From: Frankia sp. RB7
GTDB taxonomy: Bacteria; Pseudomonadota; Alphaproteobacteria; Rhizobiales; Xanthobacteraceae
NCBI GenBank assembly: GCA_030403585.1
Contig: JAUEPE010000038.1
Location: 1-59,982, forward strand
Direction of reading: 5' to 3'
Length of the DNA stretch: 59,982 nt
The notes below the pieces were generated by a model. It was not told where the DNA came from. It saw only the letters and a program-made list of their open reading frames with translations, and did not search any database. Below, piece after piece: positions 17,554 through 25,756 of the stretch (positions are counted from its first letter, which is position 1; each line of letters starts with the position of its first letter). The translations under genes were made by a program, and so were the position numbers.

Positions 17554-18339
17554 ATGCTGCCCGAGATCGTCACCTTCTGGCATGGCCCGATGGACGCGCT
17601 GCGCCAGACCTGTCTGCGCTCGCAATTGGCTGCCGGCCATAAGGTCACCGTCTACAGCTTTGACACCATCCCGGGCCTTCCTGCGGGCGTTGGCAATGCC
17701 GATGCTGAAGCGATCCTGCCGCATGCGTTCTCCGAACGGCTGCGGCCACCGCAGCCTGACGGCAGTTGGCGCGACTGGACCATTCTGCAGTTCAGCGATT
17801 TCTTCCGCATGAAGCTGATGGCCAAGAGTGCCGGTCTCTGGCTCGATGCCGACGTGCTGCTGCTCAAGCCTGTCGAGATTGATCCGGCGAAACCGTACTT
17901 CGCCTGGGAGCGGCCGCGCCAGCTCGGCAACTCCGTGGTCTATCTGCCGCCGCAGCACGGCATCGTCGCGGCCTTCGAAGAGCTGATGGAGCAGGAGGAG
18001 CTGACACCGAACTGGCTGTCGGTGCGCCACCGCATCACCTTCCTGATGCGCCGCCTGCGCGGCGGCTCGAACCGCTTGTCGGACATTCGCGTCGCGATCT
18101 TCGGGCCGGCCGCACTCACCGCGCTCGCGCGCCGTACGAACGAATTGCAGAATGCGCTGCCGAAACAGTCGTTCTATGCCGTGCATGCCGAACCAAAACT
18201 GTTCTTCGATCCCTCGAGCTATCTCGGCCTCGTCACCAACCCCGAGATCGTCGGCCTGCACATCTCGCCCAAAGGGCGTGGTGAAGAGAAGCCGATCCCG
18301 GGCAGTTTGTATGCGTGGGCGACGGAACGGTTTTCGTAA
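17554..18339 (+). CDS. Glycosyltransferase with DXD motif (sugar-binding region family)
   Basis: From ATG 17554 (MLPEIVTFWHGPMDAL) the protein has 261 residues. It resembles the GT32-type glycosyltransferase sugar-binding region: FWHGP start, FSDFFRMKLMAKSAGLWLDADVLLL with the DAD metal-binding triad (about residues 100-102), and a long C-terminal part. No membrane segment is seen, so it is probably a cytosolic or membrane-associated transferase acting on surface polysaccharide; donor and acceptor cannot be read. The in-frame extension to 17470 runs back through the leuD terminator and is rejected. Confidence 0.8.
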   Translation: MLPEIVTFWHGPMDALRQTCLRSQLAAGHKVTVYSFDTIPGLPAGVGNADAEAILPHAFSERLRPPQPDGSWRDWTILQFSDFFRMKLMAKSAGLWLDADVLLLKPVEIDPAKPYFAWERPRQLGNSVVYLPPQHGIVAAFEELMEQEELTPNWLSVRHRITFLMRRLRGGSNRLSDIRVAIFGPAALTALARRTNELQNALPKQSFYAVHAEPKLFFDPSSYLGLVTNPEIVGLHISPKGRGEEKPIPGSLYAWATERFS

Positions 18340-18360
18340 CCGCCGCGCAGAAGGTGCGCT

Positions 18361-18479
18361 CCCTCTCCCGCTTGCGGGAGAGGGTTGGGGAGAGGGTGTC
18401 TCCACAACGGGACAATCCCCCGGAGGAGAGACCCCTCAACCGGCGCGAGCGCCGACCTCTCTCGCAAGCGGGAGAGGTG
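18361..18479. repeat. Palindromic repeat (CCCTCTCCCGCTTGCGGGAGAGGG type)
   Basis: The left arm CCCTCTCCCGCTTGCGGGAGAGGG is itself a palindrome and is followed by TTGGGGAGAGGG. The right arm contains the near-inverse ACCTCTCTCGCAAGCGGGAGAGGT. This is a well-known class of high-copy extragenic element in Bradyrhizobium and relatives. It fills most of the gap between the glycosyltransferase and the LssY_C gene. Confidence 0.75.
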
Positions 18480-18611
18480 CAGCGGAGGCCGCGGCACCAT
18501 TGTGTCTAGTCTCGCGCCGATCGCACGGCAAGCTACGCGGGTGCGATGAGCGTTGTCACTGAGTGAGCCGGATTGGTATGGTGGCGAGCATCCTGGCTCG
18601 AACGATATCGC

Positions 18612-19433
18612 ATGACCGAATTGCCCAAGGACGGGACGAGGAAACGGCGATGGCCTTACCGCTTGGCTGTTATCCTGATCGCCTATCTGGTCCTGGCGTA
18701 CATTCTGGTCCCCACCCTGTGGATTCACCACGAGCACGAAGCAGGCCTCGCTTCATTGCCGATGATCACCAGGACGTCGGACGATATCCCTGCTGATCCC
18801 CTGAACGTTGGACTTGTTGGCAACGACGAAGACGTCGTCCGCGCCATGAATGCAGCCGGATGGTTTGCGGCCGATGCCGTGACGCTGCGCTCGAGCATCG
18901 AGATCGTCGGAAGCGTGGTGCTGGATCGGCCATATCGTAGCGCCCCCGTCAGCCCTCTCTACTATCTTGGAAAGAAGGAGCAATACGCCTTCGAGAAGCC
19001 AGCAGGGCGCAGCGCCGATCGGCGAAATCACGTTCGATTCTGGAAGGCCCTTGAGAAGGGCGATGATGGTCGTCCGGTCTGGCTTGGTTCAGCGACTTTC
19101 GATCGGGGCGTGGGGCTCAGCCATGACACGGGACAAGTCACCCATCACATCGCGGCCAACATCGATGCCGAGCGAGATCTCCTGATGGCCGACTTGCGCG
19201 CGGCACGTGTCGTCGGCAGCTTCTTTCAGATATCGGGCATAGGCCCAACGCTGTTCGGCCGAAACGGGGGTGGCGACTCCTACTATACGGATGGCGAGAT
19301 ACATTTTGCCGTCCTGGTACCGGGAGCAGCGAATGGACCTGCGGATCCGCCGACCATTCCACCGCCATCTCTCATCGCTATGAAAGATGCCATATGGCAC
19401 AGCATCGCTCAGAAAGCTGAAGGCACGCCCTAG
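18612..19433 (+). CDS. LssY_C-domain membrane-anchored protein
   Basis: A 273-residue protein with one N-terminal transmembrane helix (RLAVILIAYLVLAYILVPTLW) and an extracytoplasmic domain resembling the C-terminal domain of LssY: DPLNVGLVGNDEDVVRAMNAAGW, SPLYYLGKKEQYAFEKP, NHVRFW, WLGSATFDRGVGLS and THHIAANIDAERD. The molecular role of this domain is not known; LssY was named from a type I secretion locus of Legionella. The frame is open from TTG 18573. Base use is slightly more AT-rich than the neighbours. It overlaps the CitE-like gene tail-to-tail through CTAG. Confidence 0.8.
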   Translation: MTELPKDGTRKRRWPYRLAVILIAYLVLAYILVPTLWIHHEHEAGLASLPMITRTSDDIPADPLNVGLVGNDEDVVRAMNAAGWFAADAVTLRSSIEIVGSVVLDRPYRSAPVSPLYYLGKKEQYAFEKPAGRSADRRNHVRFWKALEKGDDGRPVWLGSATFDRGVGLSHDTGQVTHHIAANIDAERDLLMADLRAARVVGSFFQISGIGPTLFGRNGGGDSYYTDGEIHFAVLVPGAANGPADPPTIPPPSLIAMKDAIWHSIAQKAEGTP

Positions 19434-20311
19434 CCCTTCCCCATCGCCGCAATCGCATCCGCGATCTCGATGGTGCGCTTCGCCATATCGGCGTGCAGGC
19501 GCTCCACCATGGCGCCGTCGAGACGGATCGCGCCGCGCGAGACGTTCTCCGGCAGCTCGAACGCCGCAATGATCTTTCGGGCGCGCGCAACTTCCTCTTC
19601 GGGCGGGGTGAAGATCGCGTTGCAGGCTTCGATCTGCGAGGGGTGGATCAGCGTCTTGCCGTCGAAGCCGAGGTCGCGGCCCTGCGCGCATTCGGTGGCA
19701 AAGCCGTCGGGATTGTTGATGTCGCTGTAGGGGCCATCGAGGATCTCGAGGCCGGCGGCGCGCGTTGCCAGGATGCAATGCGTGATCATCGGGATCATCG
19801 CGGCGCGGCCGGGCAGCATCTTGATCCGCGTCTCGCGCGAGATGTCGTTCGGGCCGAACACGAAACCGGAGAGGCGGCTCGATGGATCGCGGCCGGCCTC
19901 GGCCAGCTCCTCGGCATGCAGCACGGCGCGCGCGGTCTCGATCATCGCCCAGACCTTCACGGTCGGCGCGGCGCCGAGCCCGGCAAGATCGCGGCCGATG
20001 GTCTGGAGATCTTCGATGCTTGAAACTTTCGGAACCAGGATGCCGTCCGGCGACGCCTTGGCGGCCATCGCGAGGTCGTCGGCCCACCATTGCGTGTCGA
20101 GGCCGTTGGTCCGGATCAGGATCTCGCGCTTGCCGAAACCCTTGGCCGCGATCGCGGCGGCGATGCCGTCGCGCGCCACCGCCTTGGCGTCGGGGGCGAC
20201 GGAATCTTCGAGGTCCAGGATGAGGCCGTCGGCAGCGAGATTCCGCGCCTTTTCAAGGGCGCGGGGGTTGGAGCCGGGCATGAACAGATGGCTGCGGCGC
20301 GGGCGGGTCAT
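19430..20311 (-). CDS. CitE-like HpcH/HpaI aldolase family CoA-ester lyase
   Basis: The 293-residue protein starts MTRPRRSHLFMPGSNPRALEKARNL and has DGLILDLEDSVAPDAK, EILIRTNGLDT, VWAMIETARAVL and GFDGKTLIHPSQIE, all typical of citrate lyase beta-like proteins such as malyl- or citramalyl-CoA lyases. Mg2+ would be held by the Glu/Asp of IETAR and the SRLSGFVFGPND segment. No citDEF genes are nearby, so it is a stand-alone lyase; the substrate is unassigned. AAGGA precedes the ATG. It is divergent from the carbonic anhydrase gene. Confidence 0.9.
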   Translation of the reverse strand: MTRPRRSHLFMPGSNPRALEKARNLAADGLILDLEDSVAPDAKAVARDGIAAAIAAKGFGKREILIRTNGLDTQWWADDLAMAAKASPDGILVPKVSSIEDLQTIGRDLAGLGAAPTVKVWAMIETARAVLHAEELAEAGRDPSSRLSGFVFGPNDISRETRIKMLPGRAAMIPMITHCILATRAAGLEILDGPYSDINNPDGFATECAQGRDLGFDGKTLIHPSQIEACNAIFTPPEEEVARARKIIAAFELPENVSRGAIRLDGAMVERLHADMAKRTIEIADAIAAMGKG

Positions 20312-20422
20312 GCTATCGTTCCTTCCGGTTTTCTCGTCTCTCTTATGGCCGAAGCCGATAGCATCTGGCCTGCCTATTCGAAAGGCTTGTCCGCGCTACC
20401 GGACTATGATTAGGCATAGGCC

Positions 20423-21061
20423 ATGATCACATTCCCGAAGCATTTGCTGGAAGGCTACAACGCCTTCGCCACCCAGCGGCTGCCGGCCGAGCAGAACCGC
20501 TATCGCGAGCTGTCGGTGAAGGGACAGTTTCCGGAAGTGATGGTGATCGGCTGCTGCGACAGCCGCGTCGCGCCCGAGGCTATTTTCGATGTCGGCCCGG
20601 GCGAATTGTTCGTGGTCCGCAACATCGCCAATCTGGTGCCGGTGTATCAGCCCGACGGCAACGCGCACGGCGTTTCGGCAGCGCTGGAATATGCCGTGAC
20701 GGTGCTGAAGGTGAAGCACATCGTCATCCTCGGCCACGCACAGTGCGGCGGCATCCGCGCCTTCGTCGACAAGATCGAGCCGCTGACGCCCGGCGACTTC
20801 ATCGGCAAATGGATGCAGATGTTCGTCAAGCCGGGCGAAGTGGTCGAGCAGCGCGACCACGAGAGCATGGCGCAGTTCGTCGAACGCATCGAGAAGGCCG
20901 CGGTGTTCCGCAGCCTGGAAAACCTGATGACGTTCCCGTTCGTGCGCAAGGCCGTCGAGAGCGGCCAGATGCAGCTGCACGGCGCCTATTTCGGCGTCGC
21001 GGAGGGAACGCTGTTCGTGCTGGACAAGGTCGCGAAGGAATTCAAGAGCGTGCGCGAATAG
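20423..21061 (+). CDS. Beta-class carbonic anhydrase
   Basis: Interconverts CO2 and bicarbonate, supplying carboxylases. The 212-residue protein has the zinc ligands and catalytic pair of the beta class: C44-x-D46-S-R48 in IGCCDSRVAPE, and H105/C108 in HAQCGGIRA. RNIANLVP and GVSAALEYAV are further family phrases. It has no signal peptide, so it is cytosolic. The neighbouring genes give no specific pathway link. Confidence 0.95.
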   Translation: MITFPKHLLEGYNAFATQRLPAEQNRYRELSVKGQFPEVMVIGCCDSRVAPEAIFDVGPGELFVVRNIANLVPVYQPDGNAHGVSAALEYAVTVLKVKHIVILGHAQCGGIRAFVDKIEPLTPGDFIGKWMQMFVKPGEVVEQRDHESMAQFVERIEKAAVFRSLENLMTFPFVRKAVESGQMQLHGAYFGVAEGTLFVLDKVAKEFKSVRE

Positions 21062-21070
21062 CGAACTCTT

Positions 21071-21158
21071 GTAGGGTGGGTTAGCCGAAGGCGTAACCCA
21101 CCGCTTTAATCTCCGCGGCGACAGAAGTGGTGGGTTACGCTTCGCTAACCCACCCTAC
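21071..21158. repeat. Palindromic repeat GTAGGGTGGGTTAGC, copy 1
   Basis: An 88-base hairpin element: the left arm GTAGGGTGGGTTAGCCGAAG and GCGTAACCCACC, the right arm GGTGGGTTACGCTTCGCTAA and CCCACCCTAC. A second copy of near-identical arms with a different centre is at 24406-24494. It lies between the convergent carbonic anhydrase and asd genes. Confidence 0.9.
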
Positions 21159-21168
21159 AGCAGTCGTT

Positions 21169-22203
21169 TCACGCCGCCTTTTTCTTCGCGCTGATCAGCT
21201 TGCGGTTGATCAGGACTTCCGCGATCTGGATCGCGTTGAGGGCTGCGCCCTTGCGCAGATTATCCGACACGCACCAGAGCACGAGACCGTTCTCCACCGT
21301 CGCGTCCTCGCGGATGCGGCTGATGTAGGTGGCGTCCTCGCCGGCCGCTTCATACGGCGTGACGTACCCGCCGGGCTCGTGCTTGTCGATGACGAGACAG
21401 CCGGGCGACTTGCGCAGGATGTCGCGCGCTTCGTCGGCGCTGATCGGATTCTCGAACTCGATGTTGACGGCCTCGGAGTGGCCGACGAACACCGGCACGC
21501 GCACGCAGGTGGCGGAGAGCTTGATCTTGGGATCAAGAATCTTCTTGGTCTCCATCATCATCTTCCACTCTTCCTTGGTGTAGCCGTCCTCCATGAAGAC
21601 GTCGATCTGCGGAATGACGTTGAAGGCGATACGCGCGGGAAACTTCTTATTGACCAGCTCCTGGTTGGTGTAGACGGCCTTGGTCTGCGAGAACAATTCG
21701 TCCATCGCATCCTTGCCGGCGCCAGACACCGACTGATAGGTCGAGACCACGACGCGCTTGATGGTGGCCTTGTCGTGCAGCGGCTTCAGCGCGACCACGA
21801 GCTGCGCGGTCGAGCAGTTCGGGTTGGCAATGATGTTCTTCGCCTTGAAGCCCGCTGTTGCGTCCGCGTTCACTTCCGGCACGATCAGGGGCACGTCCGG
21901 ATCCATGCGCCAGGCCGAGGAATTGTCGATGACGACCGTACCGGCGGCGCCGATCTTCGGCGACCATTCCTTCGACACCTCGCCGCCCGCCGACATCAGG
22001 CAGATGTCGACATCGGAGAAATCAAAATGCTCGAGCGCCTTGCACTTCAGGGTGCGGTCGCCATAGGAGACCTCGACGCCCATGCTGCGGCGTGACGCCA
22101 GGGCCACGACTTCGTCCGCCGGGAATTTGCGCTCATCGAGGATGTTGAGCATTTCCCGTCCGACATTGCCGGTCGCGCCGACGACTGCGACTTTGTAACC
22201 CAT
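21169..22203 (-). CDS. asd: Aspartate-semialdehyde dehydrogenase
   Basis: Second step of the aspartate pathway, NADPH-dependent reduction of aspartyl phosphate to the semialdehyde feeding lysine, threonine and methionine. The 344-residue protein shows the Rossmann start VAVVGATGNVGREML, the catalytic cysteine C130 in NPNCSTAQLV, and SVSGAGKDAMDEL. GGAGAG precedes the ATG. It is monocistronic between the repeat and the divergent hypothetical gene. The related gene dapF is at 4.5 kb. Confidence 0.97.
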   Translation of the reverse strand: MGYKVAVVGATGNVGREMLNILDERKFPADEVVALASRRSMGVEVSYGDRTLKCKALEHFDFSDVDICLMSAGGEVSKEWSPKIGAAGTVVIDNSSAWRMDPDVPLIVPEVNADATAGFKAKNIIANPNCSTAQLVVALKPLHDKATIKRVVVSTYQSVSGAGKDAMDELFSQTKAVYTNQELVNKKFPARIAFNVIPQIDVFMEDGYTKEEWKMMMETKKILDPKIKLSATCVRVPVFVGHSEAVNIEFENPISADEARDILRKSPGCLVIDKHEPGGYVTPYEAAGEDATYISRIREDATVENGLVLWCVSDNLRKGAALNAIQIAEVLINRKLISAKKKAA

Positions 22204-22319
22204 CGTTCACTCTCCGACGAAAAAGCCCGTTCCTGAAGCTGACGCTTAAACAGGAAGAGCAGCGCTTCTATGCGAGAACCGGCCTCAAGACAAATTTGGA
22301 CCATGCCTTAGGGACGTGG

Positions 22320-23120
22320 ATGCAGTCGCCTGAGGCCGGCACGGCCGCAACGCCCACCCAGATCCATCTGGCGCTCGCCAATTTCGCCGACGAGATCGTC
22401 GGCACGCTGGCGCGCCTGTTCGTCTATGTGGGGGCGCTCGCGCTGTTTGCCATCCTTGCGCTTGCCGGGCTCGGCCAGCTGCCGGATCCGCGCGACGATG
22501 AGCCCACCGAGAAGCCGGGTTGGGCCGAGGCCGCGCGCTCGCATCCGGCTTTCGCCGTTAGCCGGCTCGATTCATCTGAAAAAACAGCCTCTTACACCAT
22601 CTTCAGGCACCCTGAAGGCGGCCGGCGCGACGTAATCCGCTGGACCGGCGAGGCCGACAAGCCCGTGGCTGAGCTCGAGATCTACCGGGAAGGCAGCGAA
22701 TTCAACGTGACGCGGCCGGCGACCGCGGGCCTCGCCGTCCAGATGGGCCTGGGTGCGGCCACCGCGCTCGAGCAGGCCGGCCTGATCGACACCAAATTCG
22801 GCGCCGTCGCCCTGTTCCGGCCGACCGGCACAGCGGATGGAACGCCGGCGTGCCTCGGCTATCTCAAACGCAACGAGGAGCCGGGCTTGCAGATCTCCGG
22901 CTTCTCCTGCCAGGGCGACACGATGCCGGCCCGGCGCGCGGCGATCGCCTGCACCCTGAACCGGCTGACGCTTCTGACCTCGGGCAACGAGCCGAAGCTG
23001 GCGGAGTTGTTCGCCCATGCCGAGCTGAAGCGCCGCGCCTGCGATGCCCAAGGCTCGTCTCAAGGCTCTGCCGACTGGCTGCTGGGCGCCGCCAACGCGC
23101 AATTGCGTGGCGCGCTTTGA
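22320..23120 (+). CDS. Hypothetical membrane-anchored protein
   Basis: A 266-residue protein (from ATG 22320; TTG 22296 is possible) with a single transmembrane helix near residues 33-53 (LFVYVGALALFAILALAGLG) and a mainly extracytoplasmic remainder containing four cysteines (CLGYLKR, FSCQGD, IACTLN, RRACDA). The pattern PEGGRRDVIRW and VAELEIYREGSEF looks conserved-protein-like rather than random, and codon use matches the neighbours. No family was recognised; similar long hypotheticals occur in related Bradyrhizobium next to asd. Confidence 0.75.
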   Translation: MQSPEAGTAATPTQIHLALANFADEIVGTLARLFVYVGALALFAILALAGLGQLPDPRDDEPTEKPGWAEAARSHPAFAVSRLDSSEKTASYTIFRHPEGGRRDVIRWTGEADKPVAELEIYREGSEFNVTRPATAGLAVQMGLGAATALEQAGLIDTKFGAVALFRPTGTADGTPACLGYLKRNEEPGLQISGFSCQGDTMPARRAAIACTLNRLTLLTSGNEPKLAELFAHAELKRRACDAQGSSQGSADWLLGAANAQLRGAL

Positions 23121-23277
23121 CCCGCATCAAGCTCAAGTCACTGGTATGCATGCAACTTTTGCCGGCGCGCACGATTATTCCGGCGCGGTGTGACTGAATT
23201 GACCTAGTTGCGGCCACCCCGGCCGGGCTAGTATGGGGGTGAAATCGACTGGCGGCTTGCCGCCTGAAGGGGACGTG

Positions 23278-23670
23278 ATGAGCTTGAATTTCTTTGCCGC
23301 GAACAAATTGGCGACCTGGCTTGCCGCAGGCGCCGTGGTTGCGATGGCCTTCGCTGCGCCGGCTTCGGCCGACACCAAGACCAAGCAGCAGCAGCGCTAT
23401 GACGATCGCGGCCGGCCCGTTTACGGCCCGAGCGGTCCCAATGCCGTCTATCAGCAGGGTCGCACCCGCATCTATGTGAGCAAGCGCTCCTGGCTCGACG
23501 GCGGCACCGAGGTCAATCCGGGCGATCGCAAGTTCAGCGACTATGCCTTCCCGCCGGCCGTGGGCTATCCGTCCTTCGCCCGCGAGAACAACAACCGCCC
23601 GATCGATCGTCAGCCGCTGGCGACTCCGGCCGATGTCGGCGGCTACCCGCAGAATTTCCCGCTGTACTGA
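23278..23670 (+). CDS. Small exported hypothetical protein
   Basis: From ATG 23278 (MSLNFFAANKLATWLAAGAV) a 130-residue protein with a signal peptide cleaved near ASAD. The mature part is hydrophilic and Tyr/Arg/Asn-rich (YGPSGPNAVYQQGRTRIYVSKRSWLDGGTEVNPGDRKFSDYAFPP) and ends in GGYPQNFPLY. AGGGGA precedes the start. It is followed by a strong terminator, supporting it as a real expressed gene. The family is unnamed. Confidence 0.8.
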   Translation: MSLNFFAANKLATWLAAGAVVAMAFAAPASADTKTKQQQRYDDRGRPVYGPSGPNAVYQQGRTRIYVSKRSWLDGGTEVNPGDRKFSDYAFPPAVGYPSFARENNNRPIDRQPLATPADVGGYPQNFPLY

Positions 23671-23690
23671 GGCGGCTGACTTTACGAATC

Positions 23691-23724
23691 AAAATGGCCG
23701 GGCTCACGCCCGGCCATTTTGTTT
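23691..23724 (+). terminator. Intrinsic terminator
   Basis: The 12-bp stem AAAATGGCCGGG / CCCGGCCATTTT with a six-base loop is followed by GTTTG. The same 12-bp stem with another loop recurs after the OmpA-domain gene at 43698. Confidence 0.88.
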
Positions 23725-23742
23725 GTGCGAGATGCGCGCGCT

Positions 23743-24381
23743 TCACCCGTTGGCTGTCGGGTCGTAACGCCGGCAAAAATCTTCGATAGCCTCGGAGCGG
23801 AAATCGGCGAGGCGTTCGAAGATCAGCTCATCCGGCCAGTCCCACCAGGCGATGCGGCGCAGGCTTTCAGCGACGCCATCATCAAAGCGCCTGCGAATGG
23901 GACGGGCAGGCACGCCGCCGACGACGGTGTAGGGCGCGACATCGCGACTGACGACCGCGCCTGCGGCGATCACCGCGCCGTCGCCGACCGTGACGCCCGG
24001 CAGCAGGATCGCGGCGTGGCCGATCCAGACATCATTGCCGACGATGACGCGATCGCCGCGGCGGTCCGCGAAGAAGACGCGGTCGCGGCTCGCTGTCGCG
24101 TCGTAATATTCGGGGCAATAGGTGAAGCGATGCTGCGACGCCCGGCCCATCGGATGGTTTGGCGCGCCGATCCGCACCGAGTTGGCGATCGCAGTGAACT
24201 TGCCGATGACGGCGTCGGCGACGTCGCAGTTCTCGCCGAGATAGGAGTAGTCGCCGAGCGAGGCATATTCGATGCGCGTGTGGCTGAGGATCTCGCAGCG
24301 CCGCCCGATCTGCGCCTCGCGCTGGCGCACCGTGTCATGGATGCTCGTTTCCGCGAGCTTCGGGCGGGGTGAGGCGTCCAT
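23743..24381 (-). CDS. Hexapeptide-repeat acyltransferase, phosphonate-family type
   Basis: A 212-residue left-handed beta-helix acyltransferase. The hexapeptide rungs IGRRCEI, LGDYSYLGENCDV and IGKFTAIANSVRIGA, the phrase NHPMGRASQHRFTYCPEYY, and VIVGNDVWIGHAAILLPGV with GVPARPIRRRF match the DapD/CatB-like group annotated as phosphonate metabolism proteins (TIGR03308 type). The acceptor is unknown, and no phn gene is present in the window, so a role in phosphonates is not supported by context. It lies just upstream of a repeat copy. Confidence 0.8.
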   Translation of the reverse strand: MDASPRPKLAETSIHDTVRQREAQIGRRCEILSHTRIEYASLGDYSYLGENCDVADAVIGKFTAIANSVRIGAPNHPMGRASQHRFTYCPEYYDATASRDRVFFADRRGDRVIVGNDVWIGHAAILLPGVTVGDGAVIAAGAVVSRDVAPYTVVGGVPARPIRRRFDDGVAESLRRIAWWDWPDELIFERLADFRSEAIEDFCRRYDPTANG

Positions 24382-24405
24382 GACGGGGCTCCGAGAACAG
24401 GTGCC

Positions 24406-24494
24406 GTAGGGTGGGTTAGCCGAAGGCGTAACCCACCACTGTCCATCTCCGCAGAAGCAAAAGGGGTGGGTTACGCTGCGCTAACCCACCCTAC
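24406..24494. repeat. Palindromic repeat GTAGGGTGGGTTAGC, copy 2
   Basis: Begins GTAGGGTGGGTTAGCCGAAG and ends GCTAACCCACCCTAC, the same arms as at 21071-21158 with a diverged centre. It lies between the acyltransferase start and the leuB stop. Confidence 0.9.
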
Positions 24495-24510
24495 GAGTGC
24501 GGTGCAAGCC

Positions 24511-25623
24511 TTACGCGTGCAGCTTCTGCAATTCCTTCAAGATCGCTTCGCCCATCTGCGTGGTCGATGCAGCCTTCGTGCCTTCCGACTTGATGTCGGC
24601 GGTGCGCAAGCCGCTGGCGAGCACGGCGGCGATGGCGGCGTCGACCTTGTCGGCGAGCGCGCCCATGTCGAAGGAGTAGCGCAGCGCCATGCCGAACGAC
24701 GAGATCATCGCGATCGGATTGGCGAGGCCCTGGCCGGCGATATCCGGCGCCGAACCGTGCACGGGCTCGTACAGCGCCTTGCGCTTCTTGCTCTTGACGT
24801 CGACTTCGCCGAGCGAGGCCGAAGGCAGCATGCCGAGCGAACCGGTGAGCATCGCGGCGATGTCGGACAGCATGTCGCCGAACAGATTGTCGGTGACGAT
24901 GACATCGAACTGCTTCGGCGCCTTGACCAGCATCATGCCGCCGGAGTCAGCAAGCTGATGCTCGAGCGTGACATCGGGGTATTCGCGCTTGTGGACCTGG
25001 GTCATGACCTCGTTCCAGAGCACGCCGGACTTCATGACGTTGCGCTTCTCCATCGACGTCACCTTGTTCTTGCGCTTCCGGGCCAGCTCGAAGGCGACGC
25101 GGCCGATGCGCTCGATCTCATAGGTGTCGTAGACCTGGGTATCGATGGCGCGCTTCTGGCCGTTGCCGAGATCGGTGATGGTCTTGGGCTCGCCGAAATA
25201 GACGCCGCCGGTGAGCTCGCGCACGATGACGATGTCGAGACCCTCGACCGCCTCGCGCTTCAGGCTCGAAGCATCCGCCAGCGCCGGATAGCACACGGCC
25301 GGGCGGAGGTTGGCGAACAAAGCGAGATCCTTGCGCAGGCGCAGCAGGCCGGCTTCGGGGCGCACCTCGTAAGGCACCGCATCCCATTTCGGGCCGCCGA
25401 CCGCACCGAAGATGATGGCGTCGGCGGCGAGCGCCTTGGCCATGTCGCCCTCGGAGATCGACACCTTGTGGGCGTCATAGGCGGAGCCGCCGACCAGGCC
25501 GGTATCGGTCTCGAATTTGGCGATCCCGGCCGAATTGAGCCAATCGATCAGCCGCTTCACCTCGCCCATTACCTCCGGGCCGATACCGTCGCCGGGGAGC
25601 AGCAGCAATTTGTGGGTCGCCAT
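24511..25623 (-). CDS. leuB: 3-isopropylmalate dehydrogenase
   Basis: Oxidative decarboxylation of 3-isopropylmalate, the third step of leucine synthesis, NAD- and metal-dependent. The 370-residue protein shows KLLLLPGDGIGPEVMGEVKR, RELTGGVYFGEPK, DNLFGDMLSDIAAMLTGSLGMLPSASLG and EPVHGSAPDIAGQGLANPIAMI, the family signatures. GAGGAAACG precedes the ATG. It lies 7 kb from leuD on the opposite strand. Confidence 0.97.
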   Translation of the reverse strand: MATHKLLLLPGDGIGPEVMGEVKRLIDWLNSAGIAKFETDTGLVGGSAYDAHKVSISEGDMAKALAADAIIFGAVGGPKWDAVPYEVRPEAGLLRLRKDLALFANLRPAVCYPALADASSLKREAVEGLDIVIVRELTGGVYFGEPKTITDLGNGQKRAIDTQVYDTYEIERIGRVAFELARKRKNKVTSMEKRNVMKSGVLWNEVMTQVHKREYPDVTLEHQLADSGGMMLVKAPKQFDVIVTDNLFGDMLSDIAAMLTGSLGMLPSASLGEVDVKSKKRKALYEPVHGSAPDIAGQGLANPIAMISSFGMALRYSFDMGALADKVDAAIAAVLASGLRTADIKSEGTKAASTTQMGEAILKELQKLHA

Positions 25624-25756
25624 GGTCGTTTCCTCTGAGATCGAATTTCGGGCGGAGTGCTAGAGCGGCGTTGCGCGCTTGGCAAGACACCATTGCCGCC
25701 GCGTGGCTGTGCAAGCCGGACAGGGCCTGCCACACTGAGGGTCGCCGGAGTACCCC

